Shown: positions 24,216 to 32,451 of the stretch, one piece after another
Position numbering within the stretch: the first letter of the stretch is position 1
Layout: every line of letters begins with the position of its first letter
Assembly: GCF_026240945.1 (NCBI RefSeq)
Contig: NZ_JAPFPY010000033.1
Coordinates: 1 to 52,094 of the forward strand
DNA length: 52,094 nucleotides
From: Mycolicibacterium sp. J2
GTDB taxonomy: Bacteria; Actinomycetota; Actinomycetes; Mycobacteriales; Mycobacteriaceae
Reading direction: 5' to 3'
Position numbers and translations under genes: made by a program
The notes under the pieces: model-generated
Database searches by the model: none
What the model was told of the DNA's origin: nothing
The model's input: the letters and a program-made list of their open reading frames with translations, nothing else

Positions 24216-25276
24216 CAGGCGCCCACTCCGAACGGCAGCGAGAAGCGCACATCGCCCTCCACCATGTCGCGCATATCCGGAATCCCGTTGCGGAACTGCA
24301 GGGTTCGCTCCAATCCCATTCCGAAGGCAAAGCCCGAGTACTCGGCCGGGTCGATACCGCAGGCGCGCAGCACATTCGGGTTCACCATGCCGCAGCCGCC
24401 CCATTCCACCCAGCCGGGGCCGCCCTTCTTGTTCTCGAACCACACGTCGACCTCGGCCGACGGCTCGGTGAACGGGAAGAAGTGCGGACGGAACCGGGTG
24501 CGTCCCGCGGGGCCGAACTCCGCCCGGGCCAACGCATCCAGCGTGCCGCGCAGGTGCGCCATGGTCAGACCCTTGTCCACCGCCAGCCCCTCCACCTGGT
24601 GGAACACCGGGGTGTGGGTGGCGTCCAACTCGTCGGTCCGGAAGGTCCGGCCCAACGAGATGATGTACACCGGCAGCTCACGCTCCAGCAGGGCACGGAT
24701 CTGCACCGGGGACGTGTGGGTGCGCAGCACCTGCCGGGAGCCTTCCGGAGAGATCTGGAAGGTGTCCTGTTCGCTGCGGGCCGGGTGATCCGGCGGGAAG
24801 TTCAGGGCGTCGAAGTTGAACTGCTCGGTCTCGACCTCGGGCCCCTCGGCCAGTTCCCACCCCATGGCGACAAAGGTGTCGGCGATGCGCTCGGTGAGCA
24901 GCGTGATCGGGTGCCGCGCACCGACCGGCTGCCGGGTGGACGGCAGGGTCACGTCGATGCGTTCGGCCACCAGCACCGCCGCGTCGCGTTCGGCGCGCAG
25001 CTGGGCCAGCCGGTCGTCGAAGGCCTGTTGTGCCTGTGTCCTGACCACGTTGACCCGCTTACCCGCGTCGGCGCGCTCGGTCTTGGGCAGCGAGCCGAGA
25101 GCCTGGCGGGCCAACGCGATCGGCGAACGGTCGCCGAGGTGTTCGGTCTTGGCCCGGGCCAGGGCGTCCAGATCGGCGGCAGCGTCGAACGCCGCGCGGG
25201 CCGCATCGACAGCCTCGGTCAGGGTCTTTTCCGAGAGGTCGGCGGGCTCACCTTGTCGTTCAGTCTGGACAGCCAC
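24215..25276 (-). CDS. pheS: Phenylalanyl-tRNA synthetase alpha subunit
   Basis: This 353-residue catalytic subunit is class II. It has an N-terminal coiled coil, then motif 2 (LGRTFRTDELDATHTPVFHQVEG) and motif 3 (GFAFGMGLERTLQFRNGIPDMR). The GTG at 25276 has only a weak ribosome-binding site. It lies inside the 3' end of the upstream membrane-protein gene (58-bp overlap), so translation is probably coupled; a slightly later start near LSEKTLTEAV cannot be excluded. Confidence 0.96.
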   Translation of the reverse strand: MAVQTERQGEPADLSEKTLTEAVDAARAAFDAAADLDALARAKTEHLGDRSPIALARQALGSLPKTERADAGKRVNVVRTQAQQAFDDRLAQLRAERDAAVLVAERIDVTLPSTRQPVGARHPITLLTERIADTFVAMGWELAEGPEVETEQFNFDALNFPPDHPARSEQDTFQISPEGSRQVLRTHTSPVQIRALLERELPVYIISLGRTFRTDELDATHTPVFHQVEGLAVDKGLTMAHLRGTLDALARAEFGPAGRTRFRPHFFPFTEPSAEVDVWFENKKGGPGWVEWGGCGMVNPNVLRACGIDPAEYSGFAFGMGLERTLQFRNGIPDMRDMVEGDVRFSLPFGVGA

Positions 25277-26013
25277 CCGGCGATCATAGCGACGGCCGGC
25301 CGCCCGCCCGCCGCCAGCGCTGCCGCGGCGGCAATGACGGTCGCCACGGCTGGCGCGTAGGCGACGACCACGAGATAGCCGAACGCCGACCCGGCAGCCA
25401 GCAGACCCAGTCGGGGCCGGGTCCAGCGAACAGGCTCACCCAGTCGTGTCGAGGCCAACATGCCGAGCAGCAACGCGACCAGATGACCGGCATCGGTGAA
25501 GTCCCGGCCGGCCGCCACCACGGCCACCCCGAGGGTGATCCACCAGCACAGCCAGGCCGGCCGCCAGCGGGGCGGGATGGCGGCCGTCAGCATGCCCAGC
25601 ACGCCCATCGCCCCGTAACTCATCCCGACGTCGGTGGCCCTGGTGATCGAGCGGGGCACCCAGCCCTGGTGCACGGCGACGGCCAGTGCGGCCGCGATCA
25701 CCAGCGTGGCACCGATATGGGCGACCAGGAAGGTGGTCAGCAGTTTGCGGCTGCGCCACAGCAACTCGGCCAGCGCAAGCAGGCACACCAGTCCGGGCAA
25801 CCACAGCGCCATGGCGCCCACATCGACGACGAAGGCACTGCCGAGCAGGGTGCCGATCCGGCCGTGCGCCAGATTGTGCAGATTGGTACTCGCGTGCCGG
25901 ATCACCCGATCGTGCACCGTGGGTCCCAGCGCGGCGAGAACCGCTGCGACGACGACCAGGGCGGCGGCGTAGCCGATGGTCACCCGCAGGCCCCACACCC
26001 ACTTCAGCGGCAT
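25219..26013 (-). CDS. Rhomboid-like membrane protein lacking the catalytic serine (Rv1648-like)
   Basis: This 264-residue protein has about six transmembrane segments. The layout recalls rhomboids: a helix with GxxxG-type packing holds GAMG at residues 134-137, where active proteases have GxSG, and a later helix carries His177 (DAGHLVALLLG). With Met at the serine position it should not be a protease, so a scaffold or pseudo-protease role is inferred. It lies 3 bp behind the adenylyl cyclase gene and overlaps pheS by 58 bp, as in the M. tuberculosis order Rv1647-Rv1648-pheS. Confidence 0.8.
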   Translation of the reverse strand: MPLKWVWGLRVTIGYAAALVVVAAVLAALGPTVHDRVIRHASTNLHNLAHGRIGTLLGSAFVVDVGAMALWLPGLVCLLALAELLWRSRKLLTTFLVAHIGATLVIAAALAVAVHQGWVPRSITRATDVGMSYGAMGVLGMLTAAIPPRWRPAWLCWWITLGVAVVAAGRDFTDAGHLVALLLGMLASTRLGEPVRWTRPRLGLLAAGSAFGYLVVVAYAPAVATVIAAAAALAAGGRPAVAMIAGWLSRLNDKVSPPTSRKRP

Positions 26014-26016
26014 GGG

Positions 26017-26961
26017 TCAGCCGCCGGTCGTGATGTCGTCCTCGGCGTCGGCGCCGGTCTCCTCGGCACGCGCGCGCAGCCAGTACATCTGCAGGTCGTC
26101 GGGCACACCGCTGGGCCGCGCACCGAACAGCTGTTTGCGCACCCGCTTGGCTTGGAGCCGCATGGCCGCGAATTCCTCGTCGGAGATGCCGTCTAACGTG
26201 GGCTGCGACACCACGAGGCCGCCCTTGGTGGCCCGTTCCATGACCCGGGCGGCGATGTTGACATCAACACCCAGCCAGTCCGACCCGATGCGCTGGGGCC
26301 TGCCGGTGTGGATCCCGGCCCGCATCGTCGGCGTGTAACCGTCCACCTCGACACCACCCACAGCGTCCAGCGCGGTCAGCACGGCCCGCACCGCGGGCAC
26401 CGGATCCCGGAAGACCACCATGGCGCCGTCGCCCATCCGCTTCACGATGCGACCGCCGGCTGCCAGCAGGGGCGGCTCGACGACGGAGGTGACCCGGCGC
26501 AGCAGCCGCAGCGTGGCGTCGTCACCGACGCGTAACGACCAGTCCGAGAAACCGACCAGATCGGTGAAGACCAGGGTGACTTCGTGGTTGGCCGGCCGGC
26601 CGGAAACCCGTTCGGTGAGCGCCTGCCACACCTGCAGCGCACCGAGGCTGGCTTCCCGCGACGCGGCGTCGCGTTCGAGCAGCCGATCCGCGGCGCGGGC
26701 GGCGGCGCGCGGACCACCCTCACCGGCGGCCGACAGCGGATCGCCGAAGTCCGGGTCGCCGGGTAGCGCCCGACGCACCCGCCGGATCAACGCGATCACG
26801 CCGGGATTGTGGTTGGTGTCCTTGAGCCATTCCAGAGGTGCGCCCAGCGGCCCGACAGGGCGCGGCAGATCAACCGCTTGTTCTAGGCCGCCGGCCGGTT
26901 CGTCCAACCGTTCAGCGTCCACGACGCCACGATAGGTGGCACCACCGGTAGCGGCAATCAC
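26017..26961 (-). CDS. Class III adenylyl cyclase (Rv1647-like)
   Basis: This 314-residue soluble cyclase makes cAMP. The catalytic domain occupies about residues 125-295: VTLVFTDLVGFSDWS with the first metal Asp, KRMGDGAMVVF, and NIAARVMERA. The N-terminal 120 residues are a helical regulatory segment like that of Rv1647. The GTG at 26961 is used as the start; internal starts at GVVDAERL are possible. cAMP made here could be sensed by the universal stress protein at 51047-51490, whose M. tuberculosis orthologue binds cAMP. Confidence 0.93.
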   Translation of the reverse strand: MIAATGGATYRGVVDAERLDEPAGGLEQAVDLPRPVGPLGAPLEWLKDTNHNPGVIALIRRVRRALPGDPDFGDPLSAAGEGGPRAAARAADRLLERDAASREASLGALQVWQALTERVSGRPANHEVTLVFTDLVGFSDWSLRVGDDATLRLLRRVTSVVEPPLLAAGGRIVKRMGDGAMVVFRDPVPAVRAVLTALDAVGGVEVDGYTPTMRAGIHTGRPQRIGSDWLGVDVNIAARVMERATKGGLVVSQPTLDGISDEEFAAMRLQAKRVRKQLFGARPSGVPDDLQMYWLRARAEETGADAEDDITTGG

Positions 26962-27021
26962 GTCGCGACACGACGTTGCTCACATGTCGAAAGCGGCAGG
27001 TCACGGACGCGCGGCGACCAG

Positions 27022-27054
27022 ATCGCCGGTCCATCACAGCGTCACACCGGCGAT
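27022..27054. other. Inverted repeat in the cyclase / DUF2236 divergent promoter region
   Basis: Arms ATCGCCGGT (27022-27030) and ACCGGCGAT (27046-27054) are a perfect 9-bp inverted repeat around a 15-nt loop. It lies between the divergent genes at 26961 and 27119. It may be an operator or a hairpin; no regulator can be assigned. Confidence 0.4.
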
Positions 27055-27118
27055 GGACAACGCGCGTTGTCAAGAATAGGCTGGCCGGACAACCGTGGGT
27101 TTCGTCAGCGAGGACGCC

Positions 27119-28174
27119 ATGACAACAGCACACTCCCGCGCCGCTACCGATGCGCAGCCTGGCATTCCGCTCGGCCCGGACTCGCTCACCTGGAAGTACT
27201 TCGGCGACCTGCGTACCGGCTTGTTGGGGGTGTGGATCGGCTCGATCCAGAACATGTACCCGCACCTGGGCGCCGCCGTGGAGGAGCACTCGATCCTGCT
27301 GCGGGAACCGCTGCAGCGAGTGGCCCGGTCGGTGTACCCGATCATGGGCGTGGTGTACGACGGTGACCGCGCCGCCGAGACCGGGGAGCAGATCAAGAGT
27401 TTCCACCACGACATCAAGGGCGTCGACCATGCCGGCCGGCGCTACCACGCGCTCGATCCGGAGACCTTCTACTGGGCGCACGCGACGTTCTTCATGCTCA
27501 TCATCAAGACCGCGGAGTACTTCTGCGGCGGCCTGACCGAGGCCGAGAAGCGACAACTGTTCGACGAGCACGTGCAGTGGTACCGGATGTACGGGATGAG
27601 CATGCGGCCCGTCCCGGCCAGCTGGGAGGACTTCTGCGCGTACTGGGATCACAAGTGCAGGGAGGAACTCGAGATCAACCGAGCCACCTTGGACATCTTC
27701 AGCATTCGCATACCCAAACCGTGGTTCGTCCTGATGCCGACCCCGGTCTGGGATCAGTTGTTCAAGCCGATGGTCGGCGCCCAGCGCTGGGTGGCGGCCG
27801 GGCTGTTCGATCCGGCCTTGCGCGAGAAGGCCGGGATGCGCTGGACACCCGGCGACGAGGTGGTGCTGCGACTGCTGGGCAAGATGGTCGAGCTGGCCTT
27901 CCTCGCGGTGCCCGAGGAGATCCGGATGCATCCCCGCGCGGTGGCCGCCTACCGTCGTGCCGCCGGAAAGGTGCCCGAGGACGCTCCGCTGGTGGAGGCG
28001 CCGGCTTTCATGGCACCACCCAAGGACCGGCGCGGGCTGTCCATGCACTACCAACCGCCACACAAGACCCTGCTCGACCGCGCCGGATCCCTGGTGCACA
28101 CCACTTTCTCGCTGGCCGGACTGGGCCGACGCCCGTCATCCAGAAAGCCTGCGACCAAACGAAAGGCAGCTTGA
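27119..28174 (+). CDS. DUF2236 / MpaB-type oxygenase-like protein (Rv1645c-like)
   Basis: This 351-residue protein, the same length as Rv1645c, belongs to the family that includes fungal MpaB and the latex-clearing rubber oxygenases (haem b enzymes cleaving C=C bonds). Family features seen are SIQNMYPHLGAAVEEHS and the central YWAHATFFMLI block with conserved His. A basic tail (SSRKPATKRKAA) ends the protein. The ATG at 27119 is preceded by GAGGA at good spacing. It lies 4 bp before the acyl-CoA dehydrogenase, so the two are probably cotranscribed for lipid catabolism; the substrate is unknown. Confidence 0.88.
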   Translation: MTTAHSRAATDAQPGIPLGPDSLTWKYFGDLRTGLLGVWIGSIQNMYPHLGAAVEEHSILLREPLQRVARSVYPIMGVVYDGDRAAETGEQIKSFHHDIKGVDHAGRRYHALDPETFYWAHATFFMLIIKTAEYFCGGLTEAEKRQLFDEHVQWYRMYGMSMRPVPASWEDFCAYWDHKCREELEINRATLDIFSIRIPKPWFVLMPTPVWDQLFKPMVGAQRWVAAGLFDPALREKAGMRWTPGDEVVLRLLGKMVELAFLAVPEEIRMHPRAVAAYRRAAGKVPEDAPLVEAPAFMAPPKDRRGLSMHYQPPHKTLLDRAGSLVHTTFSLAGLGRRPSSRKPATKRKAA

Positions 28175-28178
28175 CACG

Positions 28179-29422
28179 ATGCTGGACTGGTCTGACGTCG
28201 ATATCGCCGTGCGCGACGCGGTGCGCGAATTCATCGACAAGGAGGTCCGGCCGAACATCGACGCCCTCGAAGACGGCGACATGGAGCCCTACCCCATCGT
28301 CCGGAAGCTGTTCGCCACCTTCGGTATCGACACGATGGCGCGTGAAGCGCTGGAGCGCCGGTTGTCCCGGCTGCGGGCCGGCGAGGCTCCGAAATCCGGC
28401 AAGTCCTCCGGCGGCATGTTTGGCGGCGGACCCGACCAGGCCGGTATGGGTTTCGTCCTGATCAGCGAATTGTGCCGGGTATCCATGGGTTTGGTGACGG
28501 GCATGGGTGTCAGCCTCGGCTTGACGGTGCCCACCATCCAGAATCGCGGCACCCTGGCGCAACAGGAACGCTGGCTGCCCGGGCTGGTGACCTACGAGAA
28601 GGTCGGGGCATGGGCCATCACCGAACCCGATTCCGGGTCGGATGCGTTCGGCGGGATGAAGTCCTATGTCGTGCGCGACGGTGACGACTACATCCTCAAC
28701 GGGCAGAAGACGTTCATCACCAATGGGCCGGATGCCGATGTCGTGGTGGTGTACGCCAAGCTCGACGAGGGCGACAAGACCGACAAGCGCGATCGCAAGG
28801 TGCTGACCTTCGTGCTGGATCGCGGGATGGAGGGCTTCGTACAATCGAAACCCTTCCGCAAGATGGGCATTCACTCCTCACGGACGGGCGAGCTGTTCTT
28901 CAACAATGTGCGGTTGGGCCGCGACCGGCTGTTGGGCGAGACCGAGGACAACAGCTCCGGGACGGCCGGGACAGCGCACGGTCCAGCTTCTCCGCCGAGC
29001 GGATCGGCGTCGCGGCGATGGCCCTGGGCATCATCGAGGAGTGTCTGCGGCTGTCGGTCGACTACGCCAAGAATCGGGTGCTCTGGGGTAAGGAGATCGC
29101 CCAGTTCCAGTTGATCCAACTCAAACTGGCCGGCATGGAGGTGGCGCGAATGAACGTGCGCAACATGCTGTTCCGGGTGATCGAGTCGGCCAAGGAGGAG
29201 GTCCCGATCTCGCTGGCGGAGGCCTCGGCGATGAAGTGGTATTGCTCGCAGGCGGCCACCGACGTGGCGATGGAAGCGGTGCAGCTCTTCGGCGGTAACG
29301 GCTACATGACCGAATACCGGGTCGAACAACTGGCGCGCGACGCGAAATCGCTGATGATCTACGCCGGCAGTAACGAAGTGCAGATCACGCACGTGGCCAA
29401 GGGGTTGTTGCGGGACGGGTGA
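28179..29422 (+). pseudogene. Acyl-CoA dehydrogenase, interrupted by a single-base frameshift
   Basis: The N-terminal part (residues 1 to about 260) has the FadE features: AWAITEPDSGSDAFGG for FAD and substrate binding, TFITNGPDADVVVVYAK, and RKMGIHSSRTGELFFNNVRL. Reading then slips near 28958-28961. The next frame continues seamlessly with ERIGVAAMALGIIEECLRLSVDYAKNR and the C-terminal GNGYMTEYRVEQLARDAKSLMIYAGSNEVQ. One missing base in the GG run after AGCTCC explains it. It may be a sequencing or assembly error, a true recent mutation or, less likely, programmed shifting. Intact, it would encode about 414 residues. Confidence 0.88.
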
Positions 29423-29577
29423 ATAATCACGCGACCGACACCGATGCGCTGCACGCCTTGGGAATTCCGCGTGACCACGTCACCATCCTGGTGCGGGAAA
29501 GCGCCCTGGAGAACTGGGGTGTCCGCGGCGGTCAGGCGGCCTGCGATATCGACCTCGGGTTCGACGTCACCGTCTGA
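29419..29577 (+). CDS. Small 52-residue protein of unknown function
   Basis: A GTG at 29419 overlaps the acyl-CoA dehydrogenase stop (GTGA), and the frame runs 52 codons to the TGA at 29575-29577. The peptide begins VNNHATDTDALHALG and ends ACDIDLGFDVTV; it is acidic and has one cysteine. The same 4-bp coupling is used by established operon genes in this window, which supports translation. No family is recognised. It could also be a remnant of a longer gene. Confidence 0.5.
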   Translation: MNNHATDTDALHALGIPRDHVTILVRESALENWGVRGGQAACDIDLGFDVTV

Positions 29578-29581
29578 GTCA

Positions 29582-29646
29582 CTCCGACGAGATTGAGCTG
29601 AGGGCTGTTGCCTGCCACCACGACCGTGAGTGCAATCTCGTCGGAG
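29582..29646. terminator. Long-loop hairpin between convergent transcripts
   Basis: Arms CTCCGACGAGATT (29582-29594) and AATCTCGTCGGAG (29634-29646) are a perfect 13-bp inverted repeat with a 39-nt loop. It lies between the rightward dehydrogenase unit and the leftward tsnR stop at 29694, the expected place for a shared terminator. There is no clear U-tract on either side. The loop contains ACCGTGAGTG, also found in the 45199-45259 element with one change. Confidence 0.7.
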
Positions 29647-29693
29647 CAGCCGAACAGACACCCATTCCGGGACGTCGCACCGAAAGTCGGACT

Positions 29694-30479
29694 CTATGCC
29701 TGGTCGCGGGACACGGCCTGCGAACTCGCATACAGGCAAATCGCCGCGGCGGCGGCGACGTTGAGACTCTCGGCGCTGCCGTGCATCGGGATGGTCACCC
29801 GCGCATCAGCAGCAGCGGCGACGACGGGGGCGAGCCCATGGGCCTCGGAACCGAACAGCCACGCCGTCGGCACGGACAGATCGGCTGCGGGCAATGGAGT
29901 CTCACCGTCCAGCGTGGTGGCCAGCACCTGCAGTCGGGCACCGCGCATCGCGGCGATGAGCTCCGCGGTGTCCTGCGCCTGCACCACCGGCACTCCGAAG
30001 ATGCTGCCGGCCGACGATCGGAGGCATTTGCCGTTGTACGGATCGACCGAGTCGCCGGCCAGGACCACGGCATCGGCGCCCATGGCGTCGGCCAGCCGGA
30101 TGAGGGTGCCGGCGTTGCCCGGTTCGGACGTTTCCACCGCCACCGCAACCAACCGCGCGTCGGTCAAGACATCGGCCAGGGACACCTCGGGGAGCCGGCA
30201 CACCGCCACCAGACCCACCGGGGTCACGGTGTCGGACAACGCCTTCGCGGCGCGCTCGGTCACCTCGTACACGGGGGCGTCCCCGAGCAGATCACCGAAA
30301 CGATCGCGGGCCGCGGCGGTGGCGAACACCTCGCAAACGACACCGCGCCGCAGCGCAGCCTCGACAAGGTTGGGACCTTCGGCGAGAAAGCGTGCGGCGC
30401 GGCGACGTGCGACGGCGCGGTGCAGCTTGACGGCTGCGGCTACGCGGTCGGCCCGCTCGGTCAGCGGAGTGGTGCTCAG
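29694..30479 (-). CDS. tsnR: SpoU-family 23S rRNA methyltransferase (TsnR-like), apparent CTG start
   Basis: This SPOUT-class RNA 2'-O-methyltransferase aligns with the 260-residue mycobacterial TsnR. The N-terminal substrate-binding part contains KLHRAVARRRAARFLAEGPNLVE. The knotted methyltransferase domain has ETSEPGNAGTLIRLADAMGAD, then LFGSEAHGL and IPMHGSAESLNVAAAAAI. No ATG, GTG or TTG lies in frame where homology begins. CTG at 30479 overlaps the rplT stop as CTGA, mirroring the GTGA/ATGA overlaps elsewhere here, so CTG is the likely start (261 residues). Confidence 0.9.
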   Translation of the reverse strand: MSTTPLTERADRVAAAVKLHRAVARRRAARFLAEGPNLVEAALRRGVVCEVFATAAARDRFGDLLGDAPVYEVTERAAKALSDTVTPVGLVAVCRLPEVSLADVLTDARLVAVAVETSEPGNAGTLIRLADAMGADAVVLAGDSVDPYNGKCLRSSAGSIFGVPVVQAQDTAELIAAMRGARLQVLATTLDGETPLPAADLSVPTAWLFGSEAHGLAPVVAAAADARVTIPMHGSAESLNVAAAAAICLYASSQAVSRDQA

Positions 30480-30865
30480 GCGGCCTCGTCCGAAGGAGCA
30501 TTCACATCGGCGGGCAGCGCGGCCTTGGCGACCTCCACCAGCGCGGTGAACGCGGCCGGGTCGCTCACGGCGATCTCGGCGAGGTTCTTGCGGTCCACCT
30601 CGACACCGGCGGCCTTGAGGCCCTGGATGAGGCGGTTGTAGGTGATGTCGTTGGCGCGGGCCGCGGCGTTGATACGCGAGATCCACAACTTGCGGAACTC
30701 GCCCTTGCGGGCACGGCGGTCGCGGTAGGCATAGGTCAAGGAGTGCAGCTGCTGTTCCTTGGCCTTGCGGTAGAGCCGCGAGCGCTGGCCGCGGTAACCC
30801 TTCGACGCCTTGAGGACTGTGCGCCGCTTCTTCTGGGCATTGAGTGCGCGCTTCACGCGTGCCAT
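30476..30865 (-). CDS. rplT: 50S ribosomal protein L20
   Basis: This 129-residue protein of the large ribosomal subunit binds 23S rRNA and nucleates assembly. Family features are MARVKRALNAQKKRRTVLK, the basic helix GYRGQRSRLYRKAKEQ, and the C-terminal LWISRINAAARANDITYNRLIQGL. It is third in infC-rpmI-rplT-tsnR, 82 bp behind rpmI. In other bacteria L20 represses this operon through its mRNA leader. Confidence 0.98.
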   Translation of the reverse strand: MARVKRALNAQKKRRTVLKASKGYRGQRSRLYRKAKEQQLHSLTYAYRDRRARKGEFRKLWISRINAAARANDITYNRLIQGLKAAGVEVDRKNLAEIAVSDPAAFTALVEVAKAALPADVNAPSDEAA

Positions 30866-30947
30866 GGGAGTGTTCCTATTCTTGCGGGGGGAGGTTCAAA
30901 GGTGAAGCGGCGCACGACGGTTCGACCGAAGCAGCCGCTCGACAGAA

Positions 30948-31142
30948 TCAGCCGTTCAGCAGCTTGTTGATCCGGCCTGCGTCGCTGGCGGCGACCACGG
31001 TGCGACCGTCGAGGCGACGGGTGCGCTTGCTGGCCTTGTGCTCCAGCAGGTGGCGGCGGTTCGCCTTCTGGCGCACGATCTTGCCGGTGCCGGTCTTACG
31101 GAAGCGCTTCGAAGCTCCGCTGTGGGTCTTTGCCTTGGGCAT
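30948..31142 (-). CDS. rpmI: 50S ribosomal protein L35
   Basis: This 64-residue basic protein has the family pattern MPKAKTHSGASKRFRKTGTGK, then HLLEHKASKRTRRLDG. It begins 12 bp behind the infC stop and is cotranscribed with infC and rplT. Confidence 0.98.
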   Translation of the reverse strand: MPKAKTHSGASKRFRKTGTGKIVRQKANRRHLLEHKASKRTRRLDGRTVVAASDAGRINKLLNG

Positions 31143-31154
31143 GTGTCCTCAGTT

Positions 31155-31760
<606 letters not shown>

Positions 31761-31858
31761 GGGGCCTCCTACGTTGTCTTCTCGTCCACGACCGTGGGGA
31801 GACGACGGGGCCAGCGGGGAATCCGACACCATCAGCACTCTGCTCTTGCGAACAGAAA

Positions 31859-31879
31859 GGCCCTGCACGTAGCAGGGCC
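31859..31879 (-). terminator. Hairpin followed by T-rich run in the infC leader (possible attenuator)
   Basis: On the minus strand GGCCCTGC-TACGT-GCAGGGCC (31879 to 31859) is followed directly by TTTCTGTT. That is a compact GC stem with a T-rich tail, the shape of an intrinsic terminator, about 100 nt upstream of the infC start. Leaders of infC-rpmI-rplT operons are often regulated by attenuation or by L20. Function here is inference. Confidence 0.6.
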
Positions 31880-32046
31880 CGATGCCGACCGATCACGGCT
31901 TTCGCCGTCCGCGCGGTGCGCGGAACAGGACATCCGCAGATGCCTGCGACCGGACCGCTGTACCGGTATGGTCAGCGGTGGGAGCGGGACTCCACTTGCT
32001 GTCCCTGGCGTTCGCCGGGACGGTCGATCATGCCACTCTATCAGGC

Positions 32047-32406
32047 ATGACCGATGATCCGAAAACTCCAGCCGCTGCAGACCCGCAGGTGAGGGAACTC
32101 GCCGAGATCCCCGCGGTCGAGGTGATCACCCGTTCGGCCGTGATGCTGATGAGCGCGGCCGCCGAGAAGCTCGGTCTGGCATCCGAAGATCCCGACGAGA
32201 GCCCGCATCGCGACCTCGACGAAGCCCGCCGACTGATCACCGCGTTGGCCGGTCTCGTCACCGCATCCGCGGAGTTCCTCGGCCTGCACGCCGGCCCGCT
32301 GCGGGACGGCCTGAAGAGTCTCCAGTTGGCCTTCCGGGAAGCCAGCGCCGCCCCCGAAGAACCCGGAAAAGGGCCTGGCGAAAAATACACCGGCCCCGTC
32401 TGGTAG
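32047..32406 (+). CDS. DUF1844 family protein
   Basis: This 119-residue protein has the DUF1844 core: EIPAVEVITRSAVMLMSAAAEKLGL, followed by DLDEARRLITALAGLVTASAEFLG and the paired-helix remainder. The tail is EKYTGPVW. The family is widespread in Actinobacteria, commonly next to infC as here, with unknown function. There is no Shine-Dalgarno sequence; a -10-like CTCTAT (32036-32041) ends 5 nt before the ATG, so the mRNA may be leaderless. It is divergent from infC. Confidence 0.88.
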   Translation: MTDDPKTPAAADPQVRELAEIPAVEVITRSAVMLMSAAAEKLGLASEDPDESPHRDLDEARRLITALAGLVTASAEFLGLHAGPLRDGLKSLQLAFREASAAPEEPGKGPGEKYTGPVW

Positions 32407-32451
32407 CCACTCACACGAAATTCATTGGCCGAAGGCATATCCTCGCGGCCT

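Noticed and set aside
21672..24788. 1038-codon open frame on the plus strand
   Set aside because: It lies entirely antisense to pheT/pheS, and its composition (His/Arg/Gly/Gln-rich) is typical of a GC-rich shadow frame.
28179..29422. Programmed ribosomal frameshift in the dehydrogenase
   Set aside because: No slippery heptamer with a downstream pseudoknot was recognised. A single-base deletion or sequence error is simpler.
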